A stretch of 64,000 bases of DNA, taken from the NCBI GenBank assembly GCA_006384855.1, contig VCJN01001450.1, positions 40,700-104,699 of the forward strand. The letters run 5' to 3'. The notes beneath the pieces are model-generated. The model saw nothing but the letters and a program-made list of their open reading frames with translations. It searched no databases and was not told the DNA's origin. The position numbers and the translations under genes were made by a program. Every line of letters starts with the position of its first letter. The first letter of the stretch is position 1. This stretch comes from Tetraselmis striata (Eukaryota > Chlorophyta > Chlorodendrophyceae > Chlorodendrales > Chlorodendraceae). Of the stretch, positions 44,326 through 55,511 are shown piece by piece.

Positions 44326-47300
44326 GTGCACCTACGGGAGCTACGCGAACTTCTGGACGCCGACAACGACGCCGATAGCGACGCCGCAGGCATTGTCGCG
44401 GGGGTTGTGGGAGGCAACCCCTCCGACGACAGCCGTAGCGATAGTGAAGGTGAAGGAGACGCCGGCGCGAGGTATGACTTCAGTACCGGGACCAGCAGCG
44501 CTAGAGGGAAGTACAACGACGGGAAGAGGTGAGCATGTATCGTGTCGACCCCCCCCCCCCCCCCAGTGTGGCGCTACTATAGTCCGTTGCTAGCACATGT
44601 TCCTCCACCCCGCTTCGCAACAGACGCCGTCAATTGTACACCGGTGCCGACGCCACCCTTATGGAGGCCGCGCTCAATCTCTGCGAGTGGAAGCTAAAGC
44701 ACAGCATAAAGATGGCGGCGTTCGAGAGACTGTCGAAGCTGTTGAAGAAGCACATGCTACCGAAAGACGGGTCACAGCTTACCGAGACGTGGTACCAGGT
44801 AGGTGGAGTAGTGCTTGAAGGTCCCGGACATTAGGAAGTATATCGTTCACTGCTGCCCGTGCGACGAGCATCGGTACGGCCACTCCCTGGATGGTCACTG
44901 GAGCTACGGCGACCGCTGCACTCGCTGCAATCTAACGCGCTGGACACCCGAGTCACTGCGCCACCCGCGCCCCGCCACGCCTCAACCGCGCAAGTGTTAC
45001 TACGACGCAAACGTCTGTGAGGTGATGATACGCCCCCGCCCCCTTCAATCCGTTTGCCCCCACTCATTGGCAGCATTGTCAGCGCAAAGCTTGAGTTATT
45101 GTTGTTGTTGCATGAAACACGATGAAAATGGCGAAGTAATTCTTTTGGGATGAGGAATGGGATCTGCGCCGAGGCGCATATGCAGAGACCAATCTATCAA
45201 TAGGTTTTGGAACTTTGGACTCAAGCATGCAAGGCCATGTATGCTGCCGTCAAGGGGCAGTTATCTCACAAAGACAACGGGGAGTATGATTTATGTGGAG
45301 ATGGGGTGGAGCTACACTACAGAAAAGCATATTCTTGCTGGATATCTGGCATTAGGTTTGTACCCCAGTGCTGCGAGAGGTATGAGTATAATTGTCATGC
45401 GCAACCTCCCCGCAACCGACGTGCTGGTCCATGTCGCACGCCGGGGTTGGGAGGCGGAAGCCCATATATAGCCGGGAGAGTGTCTGGTTACATAGAAGTG
45501 AGCAGGCCCGGTGCGCCGAACGCCTATATGGCGGGCGCGATGCGGACGGTGCCCGCGGCGCGTGCGTAGCGCGGTGCTCGTATACCACTCAGATATGTGG
45601 TAAAGTACTAATACGCATACCCTAGCTACATTGTCTGGTGTACAGCAGTGGCAGCAGCACTAGTGTCAACATCCCTTCCCAATGTCGCAAGGGGATGCGC
45701 CAAGCAGGGGTTTCGGCTGCTAACGCTAGTCGCTAGCCTAGAGAGGCAGCCCGCCATGCCCTGACCTCGGCATGGATCGGGGCAGATCCTCTAGGGAGTC
45801 TGACGGCAACGGCTGTCGAGCGGATAAAAGTCCCGGGTGGCCACTTCTCCTTGGCGCTGGTGTGCCGAGCTTCGCATGCGACTTCATACTAGTCGACGAG
45901 TGTTGCCCGAATTTTCCATTCGGCCGAGCCGAGAATCTCTTCGTGCGGGATCTGCGATACGCGGCAGTCGCTGGCGTCATGGTAGCTGGCGAGGGAGCCC
46001 GTACATGGCGGTCGCTCGCGTCATGGTAGCCAGCGTCCGGGTGTGCGCTTTAGATATAGGTGCGCATACAAACTGTCGAGTGTCGAGGCCCCTTTCTGTT
46101 TGCGGTGATCTCGGTTTTACGTCCGGGCTTCCCGCCCAGACGGACTTCCTGCGAGATCTAGCGTCAGACCATTCTCACTAGTGTCCGACATAGGCTGTAG
46201 AGGGCCCATAACCTGTCATGCGCAACCTCCCCGCAATTGACGTGCTGGTCCATGTCGCACGCCGGGGTTGGGAGGCGGAAGCCCATAGCCGGGAGAGTAG
46301 TGTCTGGTTACATAGAAGTGAGCAGGCCCGGTGCGCCGAACGCCTATATATATGGCGGGCGCGATGCGGTGCCCGCGGCGCGTGCGTAGCGCGGTGCTCG
46401 TATACCACTCAGATATGTGGTAAAGTACTAATACGCATACCCTAGCTACATTGTCTGGTGTACAGCAGTGGCAGCCGCACTGGTGTCAACAATAATTATC
46501 CAACGAAGCGTCGATTTTTCGGCGGTGAGCTTTGTTTTGCCATACGGGTACCCGTATAGTGCGGATCCGGCCTATAGGTGCATGACTCAAGCGCTTATCT
46601 ACTGGCATGTACTACTAAATACTATAATCCACCCGCCCGCCCGCCCGCCCACGGCGGTTCTTAATTACACAGCCGTCCGATTACGATCTCACGGTTGGGA
46701 TGTATTGGTACTGGTACTACTCGCTATTCGCTGTTGGTAATGGAAAAAAATGGTACTCGCTGGTCGTCACAAGCGCCTATCTACTGACATGTACTACTAA
46801 GTACTATAATCCGGTGGAGCCGCCGCTCGATCGAAACGCTGCGCCTCCCTGATGACTTCTATGCAAGCCACACGCGAGTTCCTAGCTAGTCGCTACTTCA
46901 AAGCGCTGGCAATGCAATTCATGGAACTGTAGGCCAGTGATATAGAACCCGTTCCTTTGAAATTTTCTGAAAAATCGACGCATCGCTGATTCAACTGTCA
47001 AGTCACTTCATAGTTGGGTGGTTTTGACATGCTGTAGTGCGGTGTGGCTTGTTATTGCAGATGTCAAGACATGCCATCATTAAATCGGGGGGAGAAGCGC
47101 AACATGAAGGTGTTGATCATCATCCCAGGGCCCTTTGCACCAAAGCACATTGACATATATGTGGAGGAGACACTCAAGGCAATTTCTAGGACGCAGAGCG
47201 CGGAGCGGAGGGCGCACTCATTGTGGATGTGTATGAGGTGACTAACAGCGATGGCAACAAGTCCATAGCGCTCCGTGACTTGCTTTGCAGCATCATGTCG

Positions 47301-47530
47301 TGTGCACCCACAGTCAACCTGATTGGATATGCTGGCATGCGGTTGGCTGTTGTCGGCATATAACACTGACACGCACAACGTGGGATGATGGACCGCAGAT
47401 ATATATAGGCGCCTTCTTTGCTCACATGCCTAGACGCTTCAAGCTAGCTACGAAGCGTGGTGGAGTCACAACGTGGCACGGCTGCTCTTACTGTATGCTG
47501 CAGAGTACAGAGGGCATGGACAAGGAAAAA
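44326..47530 (+). pseudogene. Tnp2/CACTA-like transposase gene, interrupted
   Basis: The Transposase_21 (tnp2) family is recognisable. Exons in phase: 44326-44528 (acidic N-terminal part), 44624-44798 (LYTGADATLMEAALNLCEWK, then TETWYQ), 44821-45021 (CCPCDEHRYGH, DRCTRCNLTRW), and 45204 to beyond 45392 (LWTQACKAMY, DGVELHYRKAYSCWISGIRF). A TRIM insertion breaks the last exon. It resumes at 46497 with YPTKRRFFG. A later piece from ~47067 has MPSLNRGEKRNMKVLIIIPG and PKHIDIYVEETLKAI, matching the 'NLPP..R....LLIPGPKSP..IDVYL' block of Tnp2. After a frameshift come VDVYEVTNSDGNKSIALRDLL and TWHGCSYC. No CACTA-type terminal repeats were recognised. An upstream frame at 43928-44224 has a Tudor-like stretch (VIYDDGDSEEL) and might be its first exon. 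Confidence 0.7.
45393..46491. mobile_element. TRIM-like non-autonomous LTR element inserted in the Tnp2 gene
   Basis: Terminal direct repeats 45393-45671 (279 bp) and 46214-46491 (278 bp) begin TGTCATGCGC and end GTGTCAACA, fitting TG...CA LTRs. The 542-bp interior encodes nothing recognisable. A perfect 5-bp target duplication ATAAT flanks it (45388-45392 and 46492-46496). Removing the element and one ATAAT restores an open frame through the transposase exon. No clear primer site was seen, so its priming tRNA is unknown. Confidence 0.88.
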
Positions 47531-48497
47531 TGTATGACCGTGCATGCTTGAAGTGTCTGCATGCAGATATCGTATTTTTACTCCGGATGATGCTGATCAT
47601 ACATGGGCGGGGGCGGCTTCGGGTGCAAGCAAGTAATACTTCGGAGTCTGCCGTCCAGACGCCCCTTACTGCGAAGGCCGGTATCGCCGCCCTCGATGAG
47701 GATGATGGCGGTGTTATAGATGCCATGCAGTAGTAGCAACATCTAGGCAACAACCGTAGTGGCTTTTGTAAATTGAGCATAATATCCAGCTGTTGCGGGA
47801 GCAATTGCGTAGTATGGCATGCGCAGGATAGGCGTCGGGTGGGTCCGGGTTTCCAAGTGTAATGTTAAGCAGTATTCTTCTTACGAATAAACATGGCCAA
47901 TCTGCATTATTCTTGCATATGCATGCTTCACTAATCTTTTTTCATGACACACTCACAACATTTATCTCTTATACTGACAACATGGGTCAATGTTGTGCAT
48001 GGATGCCGCGATGTACTGCGGTATCGTCGCAAGCATATATCGTCAACCGATGTTGACACAAAAGGTTGCATATGTCTTTGACTTTATATACATATGTACT
48101 TCCGTGACTTTCATGGCATTTGTGGTATATATGTGTTGATAGACATGTAATATGTTCAGCAATAAGATTACTGTGAAATGCACAGTGCATTACAACAGCA
48201 GATGCATCGTAGTGCCATTGATAATGATATTGTGGCGCCCTTGGTACCGAGGTACTATTCCACCTCGGGACTGATGTAATGATATGAAGTAACTGAGCGT
48301 TTTCAATTGCCGTGGGTGTAGCTGTACGCAGCTTGCGAAGTACAGTTGGAGACCGGCATTTGAAAATGCCGGTTTTCCGTGCCGTAGCCCGCCGCATATA
48401 ATGCGGCGGCTGTCAGTATGATTGCTCATTCTCTCATCGTACTAACCGGCGCTCTGATTTGCGTCTGTTCTACTGATCTGCCACGAATCTGAGCACC
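47531..48497. other. AT-rich spacer, probably 5' region of the DIRS-like element
   Basis: No gene. The stretch immediately before 48498 is presumably leader of the gag frame. The element's left boundary and terminal repeats could not be located. Confidence 0.4.
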
Positions 48498-49664
48498 ATG
48501 TCCCTCTCCCACCGCTTGCTGCTACTTGCAGCTTTCGTCTTACTTGTAACCCCTTGCATCTATGCTGGGAACAATGATCACGAGGCTGGCCCTTCGGAGG
48601 GTCCGTCCCCGTTCGACAAGCGCGTTACTCAATCAGAGGACGCTATCAAGGAGGCTTCTCGCGACATCAAATCTTCTGAGGAGTTTCTTCTATCTACTGA
48701 AGAAGAGAGATCTCGTGAGCACTACCGCATGCTCATCGACAACTACACAGCGCGAAGGACTGCTCTGGAGGCGCAGCTCGATGCTTTCATTCTCAAAGGC
48801 GAGGAGGCCAACAGAATCCCGGAGGGAGCCAAAGGCAAGGCGGAGGCTCCTTTTGCTCCTTCTTCGCGTCGCTCGAAACGCGCTCGGCGCAGGGCGCAGG
48901 ACGACGACTCTGACTCCGATGACGACGACTTCGGCAGCGACTCCAAGCTGCTTCCTCGAGAGGTTCCCCAGCCGCCTGGAGGTTTCAAGGATAAGGTCAC
49001 TGGTAAAACTCACGTTATCCGTACCCCGCAGTTTCAGTTTATGGCGCTCGTTTTTTACATTACGTGGCAGCTATAGGATACTATGATCCAAGCATACCCC
49101 GATATGAAGGAGGAGGTTCCCGCCAAGCGCCCAGTCCCAGTAGAGGAGATGATGTCGTCCACTTCAGAGTGGACTGTACCTCGCTTTCTTAGAAATCTGC
49201 TTCGTACCACATACGAAGAAGCCATGATTCTATGCCTTCGGCACAAGTTTTCCTCCGATAATGCCGACATGTATCGTGGAGATGACATCTACGGCCCAGA
49301 TATGACTCTGTCCCCCAAAGAAAGAGCTCGTAAAGCTATAAAGCTGACGAAGCCCTCGTATAGTAAGGCAGATCGGGCTTCCACCAACACTGGAGGAGGT
49401 GGTCGTGGCGGTGGGGGTGGCAGTGGTTACGGCGGTAAGCGTAGAGGCCGTGGTGGCGGCGGCGGTAATCGTTATGGAGGTCGTGGTTATTACAATGGTT
49501 TCGATCCCCTTGCTATGGCTTCAGTTATGGCCGGCAACTTATTGGCGCAACAAAATAACCATTCGGGCTTTTTACCTTCTGGTGGTCGTGTTATCGGCCC
49601 TTGCCATGGTTGTGGCGCGTTTGGCCACTTGAAGCATCACTGCCCGAATGCCAAGAAGGACTGA
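48498..49664 (+). pseudogene. DIRS gag-like protein with one internal TAG
   Basis: A single frame of 388 codons is broken only by TAG at 49074-49076. It has a hydrophobic start (MSLSHRLLLLAAFVLLV, signal-peptide-like), an acidic and basic middle, a Gly-Arg-rich stretch (GGRGGGGGSGYGGKRRGRG) and a terminal CCHC zinc knuckle C-HGC-GAFGHLKHHC. The zinc knuckle and RG-rich part fit an RNA-binding capsid protein. Read through, the frame is intact, so this copy is only lightly damaged. Confidence 0.75.
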
Positions 49665-50134
49665 TCTGATATACATCTCCGGATGTGTACACGGCTTCCT
49701 ACAGCCTGTACTTGATACTTCGCTGTGATAATGCACCAGTGCATTGATCCTCTGGGATTTGAGACTGTCCATGCAGCTCTCTTTGTATTTTCATCTTTTG
49801 GTTCCAGCTCGGGCTGATGGCTTCCCGAAGCTTGTGGAATATACCTTTGCTGTCCGTTCAGCATTTGGTTTGTAAGTAATGCCTCTGAGGTTGGCTGACT
49901 CTGATTCAGCTTTCATTTTGCTTTTTCTTCGCTATTGTTTCTCTATGTCCTTTGGCTCTGATGCCTATTTGATTTGCACTCATTTTCATCTGTATCGCTG
50001 ATATGATTCATTCTTTCAGCTTACCTGTGCTTGTGCATTGTTTTTATGTGTCTTGGAGCTTTGTATGCTCATTTCTTTGTCAGATTTCCTTTTGATATCT
50101 TTTAGTCTTTGAATTTTAAATTCGATTCCGAATT

Positions 50135-52010
50135 TTGGATTCTTCTCTCACCCTAGTTTGCAGTAGAATAGCAGCAGTTTTATTCATTCTGTCTGTTTTT
50201 GGCTGCTATGTTATAGGTATCTCTTCTGGTCCTCATATTAATCATCCTGATGATGAGTTTTACTGGGCTCTCAGGGAGCCTCTAGACAGATTTGAGATGG
50301 AGCAGGGCACACCCATGTTCAGAGTTGGTACTCTGAAGAGGTCACTCCTGTTCTGGCGTTCTATATGCCGCCCTCGCTCATGGGTCCTGCGATGGATCGA
50401 GGATGGCTTTTCTCTTCGTTGGAAGACTGCCCCCCCCCCCCCCCTGCACCAGCTGAGTTCCCCAACCTTAGAACGGCCCACCAGAATTCAGAGTTTGTGG
50501 ATGACTTGTGCGTTGCTGAAATGGTGGTTGCATGCCATGTTTACGAGACTTTTGATAAACCTACTGTGGTTAGTCCTATAGGCGCTGTGCCTAAACCCCG
50601 CCATGATAAGCTCCGGCTCATCATTGATATGCGTTATGTCAATGAGGCTATTGATTGCCCTAAGCTCAAATTTGAGGGTCTCTTAGACCTCAAAGATATT
50701 ATGATGAAAGGTGATCACATGATCGCTTTCGACTTGAAATCTGGTTTGAGTCCCGTCGAGTTTCATTTCTCTGCAAAACCTTATGTCGCCTTCCAGTGGA
50801 AGGGCAAATATTACATGTTCAATAGCTTACCTTTTGGATTGAAAGTGGCTCCTTATGCCTTTGCTAAGACCATGTCTGAGCTGGTCAGATACTGGCGCAG
50901 AGAGGGTATTCGTGTCCTACCCTATCTGGATGATTTTCTATTTTGTGCCCCCTATGCTGCTGGTGCATCAGTGCTCGGCAAAAGAATTATTTCTGACTTT
51001 GGTAGGTCAGGTTTGTGTCTTAATATAGAGAAAAGCACCCCAGCTCCTGTTCAATTGCTCAGGCATTTGGGCTTTATGGTAGACTCTGCCACCGGTACTT
51101 TTTCTGTGCCAGAAGGCATCGCTGAATTGTTGTATGCCCGCAGAGGCAGAGTGTCTGTCCGCAAGTTGGCTAGTATTATCGGCCAAGCTATCTCCATGAA
51201 GCTGGCTCTGGGCTCTCTCGCTCTGCTTTATACCCGGCATCTGTATGCCGTTCAAAGTTCAGTGTGTACCTAGTCCTCCTGGGTTTCTCTCACACCTGAA
51301 GCTAGAAATGAACTGTCGTTCTGGGAAGGATTAGACAGAAGTTCCTGTGTGGGCAGAATCTGGCCTCGTCAGCATGTGGTGGCGATTAATTTGGAAACTG
51401 ATGCCAGTGATGTTGGTTGGGGTGGTCTTCTGATTAATGGCTTGTCAGATTCCCATCAACTTATCGCTCATGAGTTCTTTACTCTGTGGGAGAGAGCCCA
51501 GTCCTCTACCTTCAGAGAGCTAGCAGGAGTTATCAGATGCATAATGTATTTTATTACATTTTGTGTGGGCGCACCGGTAGTCATCCAGACTGATAACCAT
51601 AACCTACTATGGATTGTGGGGAAAGGTAGCAGATCTATTCCTATTAATGATCTGGCTATTGAATTACACCTTCTGTGTGTAAAGTATGATATCACGCTGA
51701 TTTACATTGGGTTCCCAGAGAAAGGAATGTCCGTGCTGACGCTATCAGCAAATATGAGGACACTAGTGACTAGATGTTACACAGTAATTATTTTCAGATG
51801 TTGGATGCCCGATGGGGTCCTCATACTGCTAACCTCTTTGCGAGCAGCATAAATGCACACTGTAGTGTGTTCTTTTCTCAGTTTTGGTGCCCAGGCACTC
51901 ATGGTGTCAATTCTATGCACCATGATTGGTCTCAGTTCAATTGCTGAATTAACCCTCATTTCAGAATGGTTGGTGATGTGCTTAGGCACATGCACACTTG
52001 TGCTGCTACG
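50135..52010 (+). pseudogene. DIRS reverse transcriptase-RNase H
   Basis: The frame starts in 50135 (PRSWVLRWIEDGFSL) and is shifted by a C14 run at 50431-50444 into the frame of 50365-51273. That frame carries the RT motifs VVSPIGAVPKPRHDKLRLII, FDLKSGL, LPFGLKVAPYAF and PYLDDFLF. TAG at 51271 separates it from RNase H in the same frame (LETDASDVGWGGLLI, FRELAGVIRC, IQTDNHNLLW). A further shift precedes RNVRADAISKYEDTSD, where TAG replaces the expected Trp codon. A TGA near 51945 again fits a lost Trp. The catalytic YLDD is intact, but the protein cannot be made in one piece. Confidence 0.8.
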
Positions 52011-52302
52011 GGCACTTTGATTATCCCCTTTTGGGACTCCTCCTCCTGGTGGCATATCCTTGCACCTGACGGTGCTCACTTCATTGATGGTGTCATGGAC
52101 TGGCTGTGGCTCCCCAGGGAGGACCCTGCCCTTTTTCTCCCGGGCCAGAACAGCGGCAACCAAAACTCACATCGACCGCCGTCCTGGGACATTCTGGCCA
52201 TCCGGATCGACTTTTCACGGTCAGGCCCTCCAGTTCTCCCGCTTGCGGACCGCTGCGTCCACGGCGCCTGCCCACGCTGCTTCCCCTCCCGGTGGTTTTG
52301 AG

Positions 52303-53310
52303 ATGCCGGCGACCCCTTGGGATGAGTGTGGTATCAATAGAGATGATCCCGTCGAGTGTTCCCTTCTGAATGACCTTCGTAATTCTGTTCGTAATACTGT
52401 CGCCGAGAGCACTGGCTCCGGCTATGCCTACGCATGGCGCCGCTTCCTTTGGTGGTGTGCCGCCCTCTCAGTTCCCAGGAACCCCCTGCCAGCCTCAGAT
52501 GAGACGGTGGCTCTCTATTTACAGTTCATTGCTAATGCGGCTGAGTCGTACTCGGTAATAAAAACAGCTTCCGCTGCGATTGCGTTCCACCAACGTATTA
52601 ATCTTTACAATCACCTTCCGACCCTCTCTCCGTGGGCCGCTATGGTGAGAGAGGCGGCTAAGGGGTCTATCGGCCTCAGGGTTTCCAATCGCAAAGAACC
52701 TTTCCTTTGGCGGAATGTTGTCGCGTTTGCGTCTGCTTATACGCATGAGAGTGCTCCTTACTGTCACTTGGTAGTCGCAGTCCTATGCGTCCTGTGTTTT
52801 GGCGCAATGTGCCGGTTCGACTGCGCGTCGGGCTTGAGACACACCGATGTCGTTTTCGCCCCGGGCGATAAATCTGTGACGATTACATTCGTTAAAAGAA
52901 AAGCGGATAAGTACCGTCAAGGGACACAGGTTGTTATATCTGAGATTCCCGGCCCTATTTGCCCTGTCCGGCTGCTGCAGCGGTTTATGATTTTGATTCG
53001 GCCTACTGGTAGGCAAGCTCCCGTTTGTCCTATTTTTCAGGGCTTTGTTGGTAAATTTGTCCGGGCTTCCCCAGGCGAAACTGCTCCCAATGGCAAAACT
53101 ATAATAGTTACATAATAATTACATTTGCCCAGTACTCAAAGTACTTGTCACAGTGGATGAACTCCATTATGGGCGTTACTGCTAAAGAGTTCCTGGCTAC
53201 TTACGGATCACACTCTTGCCGTAGTGGCGGTGCTTCGGCCGCTGCTAATGCCGGGATTGCCCGAGAGGATTGGGGCCAACATATGGGTTCCAGTAGTGTT
53301 TCGTGCCAGT
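52303..53310 (+). pseudogene. DIRS tyrosine recombinase, C-terminus lost
   Basis: From ATG 52303 the frame shows SGYAYAWRRFLWWC (N-terminal SAM-like part), GAMCRFDCASGLRHTDV with the first catalytic Arg, and VTITFVKRKADKYRQGTQ. It stops at TAA 53113. In the next frame the C-terminal box continues: YSKYLSQWMNSIMG, HSCRSGGASAAANAG with the catalytic His-x-x-Arg, and EDWGQHMGSSS. The nucleophilic Tyr expected after this point is not visible because the sequence changes character near 53310. The enzyme is therefore inactive as it stands. Confidence 0.78.
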
Positions 53311-53604
53311 GTAGTGTCTCGATCGCGCGCGTCAAGCTCTCGATGCCGAGCGCGGACGGGGACCTGCCCATGCTGCGACTACACGGAGGAGGACTCGCGT
53401 TCGGTACGTCAGCGCGCAAGGAAGCGCCTCCCCCCGTAGGCTCCCGGAGTACACGCAGTGGCATCTTGATTATGTCGACAACGCTGAGCATGTGGCGGAT
53501 GGCGAGGCCGAGATCTTGCCGGAGGAGTTCCGCAACAATGTAATCCACTTTCCCTTCCCACATCATCAAATCTTGCCAAACCACCGAATAGCTGCACCAG
53601 AGCA
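53311..53604 (+). other. GC-rich unrecognised open stretch after the DIRS element
   Basis: One plus-strand frame is open here with codon use unlike the DIRS element (for example YTQWHLDYVDNAEHVADGEA and LPEEFRNNVIHFPFP). It has no start or stop of its own and no recognised family. It may be a fragment of another element into which or next to which the DIRS copy came to lie. Confidence 0.35.
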
Positions 53605-54066
53605 GCAGCATGCTCGCCCTAAAACCTGATACAGATGCGGCAGGATAGCAGCATGCTCGCTCTATAAACGGATCCAGCTGCAGCAAGGCAACAACATGAT
53701 CGATGTATAAACTGATCATGTTGTTGCATGAGGGCAACAGCATGCTCGCTCCATCAAGGCAACATCATGCTCGCTGTATAAACTGATACATGTGCCGCAG
53801 GGCAGCAGCATGATCGCTCAAAAAAATGATACAGCTGCGGCATGGCAGCAGCATGCTCGCTCTATAAACGGATCCAGGTGCAGCAAGGCAACAACATGAT
53901 TGCTGTATAAACTGATACAGCTCCATCAAGGCAACAACATGCTCGCTGTATAAACTGATACAGGTGCAGCAGGGCAGCGGCACTATCGCTCAAAAAAATG
54001 ATACAGCTGCGGCAGGGCAGCAGCATGCATGCTCGCTCTAAAATCTGATGCAAATGTAGGAGATAC
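53605..54066. repeat. Minisatellite, about 11 units of ~43 bp
   Basis: Units follow a pattern cagcatgctcgctgtataaa, ctgatacagctgcagcaagg, caa, with substitutions and one or two shortened units. Unit types (tataaac, ctaaaac, caaaaaaatg) recur in the same order, suggesting larger blocks were copied. Confidence 0.85.
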
Positions 54067-54298
54067 GCCGCGAAGTGATGCAATAGGGACAGGACAGATG
54101 GACAAGAGGCAGCAATTTCAAATACATAGTAATGAGCGAGGGAGGGGTAACATCGTTACAACGTGCGTGACACAACTACATTGACGTAAATGCAGCAGGG
54201 GCTGCAATAGCAGGCACGTCGCAGCTGGTAACGCTATTGTTGGCCAAGTTCATGGACATACTTGTCGGCTGAGAAAGTGATTGCAATGCAAATGCGTG

Positions 54299-54650
54299 TT
54301 AGTTGTGGAGTACATGTGGGAAGCATTGCAGTTGCAGTTTGACAGCTTCCAGGGCTGCTAGCCTTTCCTTTGCAGCTGCAGCTTTTTTCGCAGCCTCGGC
54401 TTGCTCTTTGATGTGGACGACTTGGCTAGTCAGTGACTCTTTCACTCCCAGCAAAGTGTTGGAGATGAAATGGTCACTTGACGTCTTGTCCACCTCGTCA
54501 TCCTCTGTAGGCGCTGGTGAGTCTTGGGCCTTGCCACCGGTAGCGGTGCTGGCAGCCACGCCGCCGCTCTTGCGCTTGGAGGGGCCCTCCTGGTCTTCCT
54601 CCTCGCGGTCAGCAGCCGCCTCCTGGCGAGATTTCTTGCGCTGAGCGGCG
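54299..54650 (-). CDS. Unrecognised coiled-coil protein, C-terminal exon
   Basis: The minus-strand frame reads KKSRQEAAADREEEDQEGPS, then SKRKSGG, and ends KERLAALEAVKLQLQCFPHV to a stop at 54299. It is charged and Ala/Lys/Glu-rich with a helical tail, resembling the C-terminal parts of transposon accessory proteins with Myb/NAM-type N-termini, but no DNA-binding domain is visible. The upstream part (to ~54990) is disturbed by a G-run at ~54758-54789 and could not be joined in phase. It is partial. Confidence 0.4.
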
Positions 54651-54990
54651 CGCCCTTACGGCCGGCCGTTGCCACCTAGTGGTTGGGAGCCAGGGCGGAG
54701 ACATATCGTCATCCATGCCCGTAGCGCCCAGAAGCGGCCGCGGCGGCGCGGGCGCGGGGGGGTGGGGGGTGGGGGGGGGGGGGGGGGGGCGTGTTGGCCA
54801 TCGCGAGAAGTCCCTTGGGAGTGTTGTAGCCTGAGCACCCAACACGGCACGATGTGGGCGGACGACTGGCAGAGAAGCCAAGTCAGTGACGTTTGACCGC
54901 ACCCCCTCAGTCCTGTGAGTTCAAACGTTCCAACGAGCCCAGCATCAACACGCCATGGCGCCCGGGGTGGTGCTGGGCCGAGCAGCAAGC

Positions 54991-55511
54991 AGGCGCCGCC
55001 TGGCCACTACGACTCTTTGCGGCCGGCCTGTACATTGTGCTAAACATGTATATTCTGCGTAAAGTATTACTTCGATTTACGGCTCAGTGAACCATATTTA
55101 CGGCGGTCGTAAATATTGCGATATTTGCGACCACCGAGGCCGGCCGCAAATCCTCGAGCCGCAAATCCGCAAGTTTACGGTTACGGCTCAATAATACAAC
55201 TCCGTGTTAAGCGTTTACGACTACTCGCGAGCCGCAACCGTAAATTCGTACCGGGTACCCGTACGATTATTTGCGGTTACGGCCGACGAAAATGAAATGC
55301 AGCCTTACGCGGTAGTCTCTTGCTGTTGCTTGCGCTTTTGTAATCCAAACCAGAACCAGCAGTTCTGGGGAACTGCTGCCCTTTTTGTAATTCACACCAG
55401 TACCAGCAGTACCAGAAGCGAGTAGCGAGTAGGGGGTGTTCTTCGCCCCGCGGACACGCACCATCATGCCAATTACAGTGACTAATGAGCCCAGTGACAT
55501 AGCTCGCCTTG
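54991..55511. other. Spacer with dispersed repeat
   Basis: No gene. Bases ~55370-55404 match 43074-43107. The 55030-55300 stretch is dominated by permutations of 'cggttacggc/gcaaatccg', a degenerate local repeat. Confidence 0.45.

Larger units (their letters stand above)
48498..53310 (+). mobile_element. Decayed DIRS-like retrotransposon with tyrosine recombinase
   Basis: Order gag, reverse transcriptase, RNase H, tyrosine recombinase on one strand, with no integrase or LTRs; this is the DIRS-group plan known from volvocine algae. Each gene is described separately. Damage includes in-frame TAG codons, frameshifts and loss of the recombinase end. Terminal inverted or split repeats were not found by eye. 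The AT-rich codon use differs sharply from the GC-rich host genes. Confidence 0.8.

Noticed and set aside
53605..54066. CRISPR-like array
   Set aside because: There are no constant repeats with unique spacers; the whole 43-bp unit is repeated, and the context is eukaryotic.
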